NCBI RefSeq assembly: GCF_047219225.1
Contig: NZ_CP178208.1
Coordinates: forward strand, 1,798,001-1,862,000
Length of the DNA: 64,000 nt
Direction of reading: 5' to 3'
Source of the DNA: IMCC45349 sp047219225
GTDB lineage: Bacteria > Bacteroidota > Bacteroidia > Flavobacteriales > Flavobacteriaceae
Below the pieces are notes generated by a model. The model saw only the letters and a program-made list of their open reading frames with translations. It did no database searches and was not told the DNA's origin. Of the stretch, positions 27,267 to 36,335 are shown piece by piece. Within the stretch, counting starts at the first letter, position 1. Every line of letters starts with the position of its first letter. The translations under genes and the position numbers were made by a program.

Positions 27267-27267
27267 C

Positions 27268-28407
27268 TTATTGTTTGCTCAAAGCGTCTTTTACTTCTTT
27301 AAATTTTTCCATATCACCTGTTCTTACGTAGATTTCTTGTAAAGCTATTAAAACACCTTTGTCATTAGGTTTAATATTTCTAGCTTTTTCAAGGTAGATT
27401 AATGCTTTTTCCATTAGTTTATTAGCTTTAGTTTTATAATCTGTGTAAGCCACTTCGTTAATTTCTTCGTTCATTTTTGCCGATAAATCTGCAAAGTCAT
27501 TAAAGTAAAAAGCACCTAGATTATATAAAGCATCAAAGTAATCAGGTTTAAGTGCTATTACTTCTAAATATGCATTTTCTGCTTCTTTTTTGTTACCCAA
27601 TTTTTCAAGAATTGTTGCCTTAGTGAACTTTAGTATAACATTAGTTGATTCGGTTTCTAGCGCTTGATTTATAAGTGCTAAAGATTTTTCATTATTACCT
27701 AAATTAAGGTTTAGATTAATGTCGCTAAACAAAAGATTTAAATTATTAGGGTCTTTTGCTCTACATTTATTTAGCTGAGTAACATATTCTTCATTTTTAT
27801 TTTGAGCCATTAAAGTGTATAATAAAAAATAGCAGGTGTTTTCATTATCATAACCTTTGTTAATTGCTGTTTTATAATAAAACTCTGCTTTACTATAGTT
27901 TTTTAAATTTTCATAAACCAACCCTAAGTTTTGAAGTTCCAACGAAGTTTCTTTTTTTAAATAGGTTGAAACTTCATAGGCAAGTTCAAGATATTCAGCA
28001 GCATCTTGATATTTTTTTTCATTATAGAGGTTTATTCCTTTATTAAAAGCCATGTTATTAATTAAACTAATTTTCCCCTTATAGTCATCTAATTTTCTAG
28101 AACTTTTTCCATCATATAGTTCTATAGCTTTCTTATAAGAAATGTAGCTGGTTTTACATCTGTTTTTGTCAAAACGATTATATTTTTCTTCTTCAGAATT
28201 GAGAATTTTGAAGTATAATTCACCTTTTAAAGCCCAAGCGTCATGTTTGGAATTTACTTTTGGGTCTTTAATAGCTATTTCAATATTTTCTAACGCAGCT
28301 TCAAGGTTATTTTGAGAAGCTTCAACTTTAGCTATTGTATATTTTTGCTTTTGAGAGAATGATAATGTAGAGAGGCATAAAAACGTAAAGACAAGTAATT
28401 TTTTCAT
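27268..28407 (-). CDS. Secreted TPR-repeat protein
   Basis: The 379-residue protein has a signal peptide (MKKLLVFTFLCLSTLSFSQ) and helical tetratricopeptide repeats throughout, for example DAAEYLELAYEVSTYL, YSKAEFYYKTAINKG and KKEAENAYLEVIALKPDYFDALYNLG. It is likely a periplasmic scaffold protein. No enzymatic residues are visible. Partner and role are unknown. Confidence 0.8.
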   Translation of the reverse strand: MKKLLVFTFLCLSTLSFSQKQKYTIAKVEASQNNLEAALENIEIAIKDPKVNSKHDAWALKGELYFKILNSEEEKYNRFDKNRCKTSYISYKKAIELYDGKSSRKLDDYKGKISLINNMAFNKGINLYNEKKYQDAAEYLELAYEVSTYLKKETSLELQNLGLVYENLKNYSKAEFYYKTAINKGYDNENTCYFLLYTLMAQNKNEEYVTQLNKCRAKDPNNLNLLFSDINLNLNLGNNEKSLALINQALETESTNVILKFTKATILEKLGNKKEAENAYLEVIALKPDYFDALYNLGAFYFNDFADLSAKMNEEINEVAYTDYKTKANKLMEKALIYLEKARNIKPNDKGVLIALQEIYVRTGDMEKFKEVKDALSKQ

Positions 28408-28475
28408 TTTTAAGAGTTTAAAATAGCAGTATTGCTAATTTAATATAATTTAACTGTAAATTAAAATGACTTTTA

Positions 28476-28506
28476 TTGCCTAAACTTAAAGTGTTATGTA
28501 TCTTTG
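28476..28506 (+). promoter_or_regulatory. Promoter of ppa
   Basis: TTG at 28476-28478, a 20-nt spacer, then TATCTTTG at 28499-28506, an exact -7 match. The start codon is at 28526, so the 5' leader is about 13 nt. Confidence 0.7.
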
Positions 28507-28525
28507 CAGCCCTTAAAAAGAAACT

Positions 28526-29053
28526 ATGAGTCCAAAAGATAAAATAAGCTTCGATGTATTAATCGAAATTCCTAAAGGAAGTCGTAATAAATATGAATAC
28601 GATTTTGAATTAAAAAAGATTAGGTTTGACCGTATGTTATTCTCTTCAATGATGTATCCTGGAGATTACGGTTTTATTCCTGAAACTTTAGCATTAGATG
28701 GAGATCCACTTGATGTTTTAGTGTTAGGTTCTGAGCCAACATTTCCAATGTGTGTTATGGAAGTAAAACCAATTGGGGTATTCCATATGGCTGATGAAAA
28801 AGGTCCAGATGAAAAGTTAGTTTGTGTACCAGTTTCTGACCCAATTTGGAATAAAGTAAATGATTTATCAGACTTAAATCCACATAGAATTGAAGAGATT
28901 ACACATTTCTTTCAAGTGTATAAAGATTTAGAAAAGAAGAAAGTAGATGTTGGTGGTTGGGGAACTGCTTCTGAAGCTTACGAAATCTTGAATAAATGTG
29001 TAGATCGTTACGAAACTAGCGAACATAAAACAAAAGGAGATTTCACTATTTAA
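28526..29053 (+). CDS. ppa: Inorganic pyrophosphatase (family I)
   Basis: The 175-residue cytoplasmic enzyme has the family I signature DGDPLDVLV with its metal-binding Asp residues, plus IEIPKGSRNKYEYD and YPGDYGFIPETLA. It hydrolyses pyrophosphate to phosphate and drives biosynthetic reactions forward. The membrane pyrophosphatase follows 115 nt downstream, after a terminator, so the cell has both the heat-releasing and the ion-pumping form side by side. Confidence 0.96.
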   Translation: MSPKDKISFDVLIEIPKGSRNKYEYDFELKKIRFDRMLFSSMMYPGDYGFIPETLALDGDPLDVLVLGSEPTFPMCVMEVKPIGVFHMADEKGPDEKLVCVPVSDPIWNKVNDLSDLNPHRIEEITHFFQVYKDLEKKKVDVGGWGTASEAYEILNKCVDRYETSEHKTKGDFTI

Positions 29054-29076
29054 TTTCCAATACATATAAATAAAAT

Positions 29077-29112
29077 TAAAACCCTTTTAGATTACATCTA
29101 AGAGGGTTTTTT
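29077..29112 (+). terminator. Terminator of ppa
   Basis: AAAACCCTTTTAGAT pairs with ATCTAAGAGGGTTTT around TAC and is followed by T. It separates ppa from hppA. Confidence 0.8.
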
Positions 29113-29168
29113 AATCTTGGTTGTTTTTGTTACATTAGCGCAGCTAATCAAAAAAAAACCAAATATAT

Positions 29169-31604
29169 ATGGAAGCAAATATGATTTTTGTGCCAATTGC
29201 TTTGGCTGTCCTTGGTCTAGTTTTTATGATGATAAAAATGGCTTGGGTAAAAAAGCAACCTGTAGGAAATGAACGAATGCAATCTATTTCTAAGAGCATT
29301 AAAGAAGGAGCGTTAGCGTTTCTAAATGCAGAGTATAGATTGTTAGCAATTTTCGCTGTAATAGCCTCTATTGCGCTTTATATTATTTCTACAATGGTAG
29401 ATACTACTAGCTGGATGATTGTACCAGCATTTATTTTTGGAGCTATTTTTTCTGCATTTGCAGGAAATATAGGTATGCGTATTGCTACAGAGGCTAATGC
29501 ACGTACTGCTGAAGCTGCAAAAACAAGTTTACCTCAAGCTTTAAAAGTATCTTTTGGTGGTGGAACAGTAATGGGATTAGGTGTAGCAGGTTTAGCTGTT
29601 CTAGGATTAAGTTTGTTTTTCTGGATTTTCTTAGGTCAATTCATGGGACAAGATGCAAGTTTCTATGATAATATGACTATGGTTTTAGAAACACTTGCAG
29701 GTTTTTCATTAGGTGCTGAGTCTATCGCCTTATTTGCTCGTGTAGGTGGAGGTATTTATACTAAAGCAGCTGATGTTGGAGCTGACCTTGTAGGTAAAGT
29801 AGAAGCAGGTATTCCTGAAGATGATCCTCGTAACCCAGCTACAATTGCTGATAACGTAGGAGATAATGTAGGTGATGTTGCAGGAATGGGAGCCGATTTA
29901 TTTGGGTCGTATGTAGCAACTGTACTAGCAGCTATGGTACTTGGTAATTATATTATCAAGGATATGGCAGATTCTGGTGTAGTTTTGGAAACTTTTAATG
30001 GGATGGGCCCAATTTTATTACCATTGGTAATTGCTGGTGTTGGAATTTTAGCATCAATTATTGGAACATTCTTAGTTAAAATTTCTAACAACGAAGCAAA
30101 AGAAGCTCAAGTTCAAAAAGCTTTGGATTTAGGTAACTGGGTTGCAATTATCATTACTGCTGTTGCAGGATGGTTCTTAATTGACATGATGTTACCAGAA
30201 ACTATGCAAATGAATTTCTTTGGAGAAGGTGTTAAAGATATTCCGTCAAGACATGTGTTTTATGCAACGCTAATCGGTTTAGCGGTAGGAGCTTTAATTT
30301 CTATGGTAACTGCATTCTATACATCTTTAGGTAAAAAACCAGTTTTAGAAATTGTACAAAATTCAAGTACTGGAGCAGCAACTAACATTATTGCTGGTTT
30401 AGCTGTTGGTATGAAATCTACTTTCTTATCAGTTATTTTATTCGCAGCTGCAATTTTTGGATCGTATGCTTTAGCCGGATTTTATGGAGTAGCATTAGCT
30501 GCCTCTGCGATGATGGCTACTACTGCAATGCAGTTAGCTATTGATGCTTTTGGACCAATTGCGGATAATGCTGGTGGAGTGGCTGAGATGAGTGAATTAG
30601 AGCCTCACGTTCGTGAGCGTACAGATATTTTAGATTCAGTTGGAAATACAACTGCTGCTGTAGGTAAAGGATTTGCAATTGCATCTGCGGCTTTAACAGC
30701 CTTAGCATTATTTGCTGCATACGTAACTTTTACTAAAATTAATGGTATTAACATCTTTAAAGCAGATGTATTAGCGATGTTATTTGTTGGAGGAATGATT
30801 CCTGTAATATTCTCAGCTTTAGCAATGCAATCTGTAGGTAAAGCTGCTATGGAAATGGTACATGAAGTACGTCGTCAGTTTAAAGAAATTCCTGGAATTA
30901 TGGAAGGAACAGGAACTCCTGAGTATGCTAAGTGTGTGGATATTTCTACAAAAGCGGCGTTAAGAGAAATGATCTTACCAGGTTTAATTACTATCATTAC
31001 GCCTGTTATTATTGGATTATTATTTGGAGCTGAACCATTAGGAGGATATATGGCTGGAGTTTGTGTATCTGGTGTAATGTGGGCAATTTTCCAAAACAAT
31101 GCAGGAGGTGCTTGGGATAACGCTAAAAAATCGTTTGAAGCAGGTGTAGAGATTAATGGAGAAATGACTTATAAAGGTTCTGATGCGCATAAAGCAGCTG
31201 TAACTGGAGATACTGTTGGTGATCCTTTTAAAGATACTTCTGGACCATCAATGAACATCTTGATTAAGTTAACTTGTTTAGTTGGTCTTGTGATTGCTCC
31301 AATCTTAGGAGGTCATACTTCTCATGATTCTGCATTGAATAATGTTGAGACTCATGAAATGGTTATCAAAAAAGAAGTGTCTGTTGATATGAGTAAAAAC
31401 GATGATGGTACTGTAAAAGCAACTGTTATAACTACAACTACAGAAAATGGTGTTGAAGCTATAAAAGAAGATGTTTTTGAAGGAACTCAAGAAGAAGTTG
31501 ATGCACTTTTAGAAAAAATGGAAGATGTTGAGGTGAATGTTGAAAAAGGTGCTAAAAAAGTAAAGAAGGTTATTAAGGAAGTAGAAAAAGAAGTGACAAG
31601 GTAA
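29169..31604 (+). CDS. hppA: Membrane-bound, K+-dependent ion-pumping pyrophosphatase with C-terminal extension
   Basis: The 811-residue protein has about 16 membrane segments and the pyrophosphate-binding loop [19 protein letters not shown] (from residue 218). [10 protein letters not shown] (residues 492-501) has Ala where K+-independent enzymes have Lys, so it is predicted to be K+-dependent. Such enzymes pump H+, Na+ or both; the ion here cannot be fixed by eye. Past the last core helix (about residue 714) comes an unusual tail of roughly 97 residues, hydrophilic and highly charged ([18 protein letters not shown], then [16 protein letters not shown]). The tail is absent from typical family members and has unknown role. 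The gene is monocistronic with its own terminator. Confidence 0.93.
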   Translation: MEANMIFVPIALAVLGLVFMMIKMAWVKKQPVGNERMQSISKSIKEGALAFLNAEYRLLAIFAVIASIALYIISTMVDTTSWMIVPAFIFGAIFSAFAGNIGMRIATEANARTAEAAKTSLPQALKVSFGGGTVMGLGVAGLAVLGLSLFFWIFLGQFMGQDASFYDNMTMVLETLAGFSLGAESIALFARVGGGIYTKAADVGADLVGKVEAGIPEDDPRNPATIADNVGDNVGDVAGMGADLFGSYVATVLAAMVLGNYIIKDMADSGVVLETFNGMGPILLPLVIAGVGILASIIGTFLVKISNNEAKEAQVQKALDLGNWVAIIITAVAGWFLIDMMLPETMQMNFFGEGVKDIPSRHVFYATLIGLAVGALISMVTAFYTSLGKKPVLEIVQNSSTGAATNIIAGLAVGMKSTFLSVILFAAAIFGSYALAGFYGVALAASAMMATTAMQLAIDAFGPIADNAGGVAEMSELEPHVRERTDILDSVGNTTAAVGKGFAIASAALTALALFAAYVTFTKINGINIFKADVLAMLFVGGMIPVIFSALAMQSVGKAAMEMVHEVRRQFKEIPGIMEGTGTPEYAKCVDISTKAALREMILPGLITIITPVIIGLLFGAEPLGGYMAGVCVSGVMWAIFQNNAGGAWDNAKKSFEAGVEINGEMTYKGSDAHKAAVTGDTVGDPFKDTSGPSMNILIKLTCLVGLVIAPILGGHTSHDSALNNVETHEMVIKKEVSVDMSKNDDGTVKATVITTTTENGVEAIKEDVFEGTQEEVDALLEKMEDVEVNVEKGAKKVKKVIKEVEKEVTR

Positions 31605-31634
31605 ATTCACGTTCTAGTCCTTAACTAGTATATA

Positions 31635-31664
31635 AAAACCACGCTAAATAGCGTGGTTTTTTTG
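31635..31664 (+). terminator. Terminator of hppA
   Basis: AAAACCACGCTA pairs with TAGCGTGGTTTT, followed by T. It lies 31 nt past the hppA stop. Confidence 0.85.
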
Positions 31665-31726
31665 TTTTATGAAATCAGGTGTAATTACGTGTTTTAGTTA
31701 TATTACTTATTAGTAGTTTTAGAGAT

Positions 31727-32230
31727 ATGATTACTACTCTAGAAGCTATAAATAATAAGATCGAGCTGTTAGCTAAATTTCGTGTATTACATTGTAAAAT
31801 GATACATGAAAAAGTGCTGTTTGATGATGTAGGACAAGCTCAAAAAATGTATGATGGAGAAAATGCAGTGTATAGAAGAGCTAATTTGTGTGCTTCAAGG
31901 AAATATAATTTAGGTTGTTCGCATACAAATGCAAATAATAACTTTCTAAGAACTCTAAAAGAAATTAAAGAATTAATTCCAATTAAAAAGAAGTGGTTAG
32001 ATGATTATATTTCAGATTTTGAGACTATGATTCTTGATGTATATACATTAGATGTTAAAAAAGGAAATCTTGAAGAACAATTCGCTATTCACCTAGAAAA
32101 TAATAACCCAGGAGGTTTAAAAATTATAAAAGAAAATATACAAGTTGCCGAATCACATCACGATAAAATGATGGATCAATTAGAATTGCTAAAAACTAAT
32201 ATAATAAAAGGATTAAAGGGCTTAAAATAG
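31727..32230 (+). CDS. Hypothetical helical cytoplasmic protein
   Basis: The 167-residue protein has no signal peptide or membrane segment and appears to be all helix, with amphipathic stretches at about residues 5-30, 70-115 and 120-165. The central segment RRANLCASRKYNLGCSHTNA has two Cys and a His that might bind metal, and HCKMIHE near residue 23 adds one more Cys and two His. I do not recognise the family. Its end overlaps the end of the convergent deoxynucleoside kinase gene by 9 nt. Start context is plain, but the frame is long and codon use matches neighbours. Confidence 0.6.
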   Translation: MITTLEAINNKIELLAKFRVLHCKMIHEKVLFDDVGQAQKMYDGENAVYRRANLCASRKYNLGCSHTNANNNFLRTLKEIKELIPIKKKWLDDYISDFETMILDVYTLDVKKGNLEEQFAIHLENNNPGGLKIIKENIQVAESHHDKMMDQLELLKTNIIKGLKGLK

Positions 32231-32836
32231 GCCGTTAATTTCGGCGTCAATTCTATTTATAATACTTCCTAAATCTTCAGGGTTATCTACAAAGTCTAAA
32301 TCGTCAACGTCAATAATTAAAAGGTTTCCTTTATTGTAACCATGAATCCAAGCTTCATAACGCTCATTCAATCTACTTAAATAATCAATACTAATTGAGT
32401 TTTCGTAATCACGTCCACGTTTGTGAATTTGCTTAACTAAATTAGGAATAGAGCTTCTTAAGTAAATTAATAAGTCTGGACCTTTTACTAAAGATTCCAT
32501 AAGTTCAAAAAGCGATGAGTAGTTTTCAAAATCGCGATTTGTCATTAAACCCATTGCATGTAAGTTAGGAGCGAAAATATGAGCATCTTCATAGATAGTT
32601 CTATCTTGAATAATCTCTTTTCCACTTTGTCTAATTTGTAAAACTTGCCTAAAACGACTATTTAAGAAATACACTTGCAAGTTAAAACTCCAACGCTCCA
32701 TTTGATTGTAAAAATCATCTAAGTAAGGGTTATCCACAACATCTTCTAGTTGTGCTTCCCAATTATAGTGTTTAGCGAGTAATTTTGTAAGGGTAGTTTT
32801 TCCTGCACCTATGTTTCCTGCAATAGCAACATGCAT
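32222..32836 (-). CDS. Deoxynucleoside kinase (dNK family)
   Basis: The 204-residue protein has the P-loop GNIGAGKTT at its start, the DRTIYEDAHIF segment (DRS/ERS-like substrate motif), and the LID region KRGRDYE with conserved Arg. These features define the deoxyadenosine/deoxyguanosine kinase-like family. It phosphorylates deoxynucleosides in salvage, in keeping with the CNT transporter and thyA in this window. The substrate base cannot be read off. It lies 4 nt after a secreted protein gene and at the end of the two-component operon, an odd place for it. Confidence 0.9.
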   Translation of the reverse strand: MHVAIAGNIGAGKTTLTKLLAKHYNWEAQLEDVVDNPYLDDFYNQMERWSFNLQVYFLNSRFRQVLQIRQSGKEIIQDRTIYEDAHIFAPNLHAMGLMTNRDFENYSSLFELMESLVKGPDLLIYLRSSIPNLVKQIHKRGRDYENSISIDYLSRLNERYEAWIHGYNKGNLLIIDVDDLDFVDNPEDLGSIINRIDAEINGLF

Positions 32837-32840
32837 AATA

Positions 32841-33620
32841 TCAATTGTTTAAAAGTTGGTACTGATGAAGTGTTTCACCATCGTAAATATACAAGGTTTC
32901 ATTGGTTACAAAAAACTGTTTTATTAACAATTGTGGTAGTTCAATTTCTTGTATTTGGTCTGTGTTTTTTCTTTTAACATATAACGAATTTTCTTTCTGT
33001 AAATAGAGATCTCCTTTTAGCTCTTTTATTTTTTTATAACCATCGTTTTCTATTTTAGATGTGTTGCTCCCAAAATAGTTATATGTATATATGTTGTCTG
33101 TAGTTAAGAGCCAGCAAAAATTATAATTACTAGTGATATCTAGTACTTTTTCTGAAATAGGTAAAGTAGTAACTCTAGATTTTTTATTAATGTAATCGTA
33201 TAATTCAAGTTGCATTAAGTTTTGATTAAAAATCCATATAGTATTATCATTTCCTGAAGTGACATGAGTAACATATTTATACGAATTAGTAGTATTGAAA
33301 TCTTGTTTTGAGATTTCGGCTAGTCTATTATCAAGAATTATTACAGTATTAAAATCTTTATAAAAGAGATTTATCTTTAAAGGATTATAAGCACTTACAG
33401 ATGTAATGTCACCTAGCTGAAAATTATTATACTCAAATATATCATTACTTTTATTTAGATAAAGCACATTATTTTTAATAAAGTACTTAGAATCAAAGTT
33501 GTCAATATGAACTAGCTTATCTGCTTCTAGTTTTGTTTTCTCAATAAGGCGTACAGAAATATCTTCTTGAGAATAAGTAAAAAAGGTTAAGAGTAAAAAG
33601 ACGTATTTTATCGCATTCAT
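32841..33620 (-). CDS. Secreted hypothetical protein, probably beta-propeller-like
   Basis: The 259-residue protein has a signal peptide (residues 1-17, ending TYSQ) and then mostly short beta strands with repeated aromatic and Asn/Asp turns (NNVLYLNKSNDIFEYN, NTIWIFNQNLMQLELYD). This spacing resembles repeats of a WD- or NHL-like propeller, but no clear repeat signature is present. It lies 33 nt after the response regulator gene and 4 nt before the deoxynucleoside kinase gene. A link to the sensor kinase is possible but not shown. Confidence 0.6.
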   Translation of the reverse strand: MNAIKYVFLLLTFFTYSQEDISVRLIEKTKLEADKLVHIDNFDSKYFIKNNVLYLNKSNDIFEYNNFQLGDITSVSAYNPLKINLFYKDFNTVIILDNRLAEISKQDFNTTNSYKYVTHVTSGNDNTIWIFNQNLMQLELYDYINKKSRVTTLPISEKVLDITSNYNFCWLLTTDNIYTYNYFGSNTSKIENDGYKKIKELKGDLYLQKENSLYVKRKNTDQIQEIELPQLLIKQFFVTNETLYIYDGETLHQYQLLNN

Positions 33621-33653
33621 ATAGAATTGAAAAATACAAAAATCAAACCATTT

Positions 33654-34340
33654 TTAGCAAACTAATTTATATCCAAATCCACGAACATTTACAATTTGAA
33701 TATTTTCATCAAATTGTAATTTTTTTCTAAGTTTTGTAATAAACACATCCATGCTTCTAGCAGAGAAAAAATCGTCATTTCCCCATAGCTTATTCAGTAT
33801 CATTGTACGTTCTAATACTTCATTTTTATTTTTTAAAAGATGAAATAATAAATGTGCTTCTCTATGTGTAAGTTGTTTTTTGTCTTGTTCTAAATATTGA
33901 AGTGTTTGTTTTGGGAAATCAAAAGTAAAACTACCAAACTTTATTATTTGAGAAGTTTTTTGAACTTTAGTTCTGTGTAGTAAATTATTAATTCTAGCAA
34001 TTAACTCTTCGATACTAAATGGTTTTTTTAAATAGTCATTGCCTCCAATATTAAAGCCTTCAACAACATCTTGTGTTTGCGATTTTGCAGTTAAGAAAAT
34101 AATAGGAATGGTATCATCTTCCATTCTTATTTCTTTTGCAAGAGTAAAACCATCTTTTTTTGGCATCATTACATCCAGTACTAATAGTTTTGGTTGTTCT
34201 AATTTATATACTTGATAAGCTTTTTCTCCATTTTCACAAAGCAATACATTAAAGTTTCTTGTTTCTAAACTTTCCTTAATGATTTGCCCTAAAGCTGGTT
34301 CATCTTCAGCTAATAATATGGTTGTTTTTACATCATTCAT
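33654..34340 (-). CDS. OmpR/PhoB-family response regulator
   Basis: The 228-residue protein has a receiver domain with the acidic pair in LLAEDEP, phospho-acceptor Asp56 (LVLDVMMP), Thr84 in FLTAK and Lys106 (LKKPF). A winged-helix DNA-binding domain follows (residues about 130-228: LTHREAHLLFHLLKN, FITKLRKKL, IVNVRGFGYKL). It pairs with the kinase gene upstream, overlapping it by 4 nt. The three GTTAAC boxes at the head of this operon are candidate binding sites. Confidence 0.95.
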   Translation of the reverse strand: MNDVKTTILLAEDEPALGQIIKESLETRNFNVLLCENGEKAYQVYKLEQPKLLVLDVMMPKKDGFTLAKEIRMEDDTIPIIFLTAKSQTQDVVEGFNIGGNDYLKKPFSIEELIARINNLLHRTKVQKTSQIIKFGSFTFDFPKQTLQYLEQDKKQLTHREAHLLFHLLKNKNEVLERTMILNKLWGNDDFFSARSMDVFITKLRKKLQFDENIQIVNVRGFGYKLVC

Positions 34341-35860
34341 GATTCTGGAAGTGTAATTTTAAAGTTTGTCATATCTTTTTCTAATTCCAAGATTATTGAG
34401 CCTTTGTGTTTTTCAATAATTTTTCTGGTGTAATACAAACCAATACCAAAACCTTTAACGTCGTGAGTATTCCCTTTTGGAACTCTATAAAATTTCTCAA
34501 ATATTTTTTCTTTAGAGGTTTTGGTTAATGAGGTGCCATTGTCGGAAACATTAATAGTGACTTGATTGTTTTGTTTAGAAACATCAATAACTATTTTATC
34601 ACCTCCATATTTTAGGGCATTATCAATAATGTTATTTAAGGCATTTTCAATATGAAAAGCATCAACATTTATTAAGAGACTGTTTAATGTACTGTTTAAT
34701 TCTATTGTTTTGTCTGTTAGTGAAATGGAGTGCTTTTTAATTAATGATTGCAGTAATAGTATTAGATCTATGTCTTCAGTGTTTATTTCAAGTGCCTCAC
34801 TATCTAAAGTGGCCGTTTCTAATAGTTTTTCAACCATTAGGTTAAGTTTTTGTAATTGATTGCTTGAGGTGTCAATGTATTGTTTAGTCTTTTCTTTGTC
34901 TTCAATAACATTAAAGCTATTGATACTTTCTAAAGCAACACCAATTGTTGCAATAGGTGTTTTAAATTCGTGTGTAATATTACTTATAAGATCATTTTTA
35001 ACTTCGGCAAGCTGTTTTTGATGCTTTATTATTTTTAATAAGTAAAATAGACAAGCTATAACTGCTAAAACTAAAAGGCTTGATAATACAATTCCTGTTA
35101 AGATTCGTTTTAAAATAACTTTTGTTTCATTAGAAAAATAAATAGTTAATTCACTTTCTTTTGGTAAAAAAGGAGACTTAGAAACTGTATTTAAATTGGT
35201 GGTTTTTAATGCCGAATCTTTGCTTAAAAGTGTATCTCCATTTACTTTTTTAAAAGAAAGTATGTAGTCTAACTCTAAGCTTTTTCTGTTTAACTGCTTT
35301 ACTAAAAGTGTATCAAGAGTGTTTAGATTTAAGGTATCTTGTGACATAGAAAACACAACCTTAGAAGTTAATATTTTTAAATCATCAATAGTTGTAGAAT
35401 CTGATTGATTTAACTCAATGTGTTTTAATTCAAATTTGTCTTTTTGAGGTTTAAAAACGTTATGGTCTGAATGTATTGTTTGTAAAAGACTATCTGCTTT
35501 ATAGCCTTTAAATATTTTTATACCATCTGGTTGATTGTTTAAGTCTATTTGTACAGAGTCAATATTTTGAAATCCTTTTTCGGCAATGTCTATGATTTGC
35601 ATAATGCTGTCAAACCTTCCGTTTTTTTCGAAAATCTCTGCGGTTGAGTTAGCTTCAATAGCAAATCCAATAGTGCTTTTTTCAGCTAAATCAGCATAAT
35701 AAGTCTCAACTGCATTATCCAAACTTGTTTGTACATCATTAATAAGTTGTTGCTTATTTATTTGATAATTCTTGAAGTTCCAGTATATCTGAATTGCTAT
35801 TGTGCTAATAATAACAATAGCAATTGCATTTAGTAACCATTTATACTTTGCGTCATTCAT
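34337..35860 (-). CDS. Membrane sensor histidine kinase
   Basis: The 507-residue protein has a first membrane helix at about 8-27, a periplasmic sensor region of about 220 residues, and a second helix at 251-275. The HisKA box ISNITHEFKTP carries the phospho-acceptor His297. The ATPase domain has the N box (NNIIDNALKYGG), SDNGTSL and FGIGLYYTRK. The sensor domain has no recognised fold. It is the first gene of an operon with the response regulator, a secreted protein and a deoxynucleoside kinase, and it is divergent from the GLPGLI cluster. The predicted -7 element is so close to the ATG that the mRNA may be leaderless. Confidence 0.93.
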   Translation of the reverse strand: MNDAKYKWLLNAIAIVIISTIAIQIYWNFKNYQINKQQLINDVQTSLDNAVETYYADLAEKSTIGFAIEANSTAEIFEKNGRFDSIMQIIDIAEKGFQNIDSVQIDLNNQPDGIKIFKGYKADSLLQTIHSDHNVFKPQKDKFELKHIELNQSDSTTIDDLKILTSKVVFSMSQDTLNLNTLDTLLVKQLNRKSLELDYILSFKKVNGDTLLSKDSALKTTNLNTVSKSPFLPKESELTIYFSNETKVILKRILTGIVLSSLLVLAVIACLFYLLKIIKHQKQLAEVKNDLISNITHEFKTPIATIGVALESINSFNVIEDKEKTKQYIDTSSNQLQKLNLMVEKLLETATLDSEALEINTEDIDLILLLQSLIKKHSISLTDKTIELNSTLNSLLINVDAFHIENALNNIIDNALKYGGDKIVIDVSKQNNQVTINVSDNGTSLTKTSKEKIFEKFYRVPKGNTHDVKGFGIGLYYTRKIIEKHKGSIILELEKDMTNFKITLPES

Positions 35861-35864
35861 ACTT

Positions 35865-35896
35865 CAAAAGTAAATGTTAAAACATTATAAAACCAA
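35865..35896 (-). promoter_or_regulatory. Promoter of the sensor kinase operon
   Basis: On the minus strand TTG (35894-35896) is followed after 21 nt by TACTTTTG (35865-35872), an exact -7 match 4 nt before the start codon. The GTTAAC boxes begin 4 nt upstream of the TTG. Confidence 0.6.
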
Positions 35897-35899
35897 TCG

Positions 35900-35925
35900 G
35901 TTAACACTAGTTAACACTAGTTAAC
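35900..35925. promoter_or_regulatory. Triple GTTAAC operator with 10-bp spacing
   Basis: GTTAAC begins at 35900, 35910 and 35920, with ACTA between copies, so the repeats fall on the same face of the helix. OmpR-family regulators bind direct repeats with this 10-11 bp period. The boxes abut the kinase promoter on one side and, on the other, precede a -7-like CATATTTG (35948-35955) that lacks a -33 TTG, as expected for an activated promoter of the rightward cluster. Confidence 0.6.
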
Positions 35926-35979
35926 TGTTTAATTAAGCTTAACGCATCATATTTGTATTGCTAATTAAAATCACAAAGA

Positions 35980-36318
35980 ATGAAAACAGTTATTATCTTT
36001 TTAATGTTAGTATGTACATCGCTAGCTTTTTCACAAGAACAATCAAAAAAGCTAAATCTTGATGAGTTTTCAATGACTATTAATGCTGATTCATTGTCAG
36101 AGATGGATGAAGTTAATATTGAAGATATCGTTACTGTTTTTCAAGAAATGGAAGGTTATAAATTGTATTCATTCGAAATCAATTGCAACTTCAGTAATAA
36201 AGAAGGTAATGTTGAGGTTAGCAACATTTCATTTAAAATAGAAAGTGAATCGCAAAAAAAAGAAGCTTTTTTAGAACAAGTAAAAAAAATCAAAATCAAT
36301 AATTCAAAAAATGTATAA
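35980..36318 (+). CDS. Small secreted protein heading the GLPGLI cluster
   Basis: The 112-residue protein has a signal peptide (residues 1-18, LAFSQ) and a mature part of about 94 residues, acidic in the first half (MDEVNIEDIVTVFQEMEGY) and lysine-rich at the end. I do not recognise a family. It is the first gene after the GTTAAC operator and lies 17 nt before the first GLPGLI gene. A role as a periplasmic signal or accessory subunit of the cluster is inference. Confidence 0.65.
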   Translation: MKTVIIFLMLVCTSLAFSQEQSKKLNLDEFSMTINADSLSEMDEVNIEDIVTVFQEMEGYKLYSFEINCNFSNKEGNVEVSNISFKIESESQKKEAFLEQVKKIKINNSKNV

Positions 36319-36335
36319 TTTAAACTAAAAGAAAA

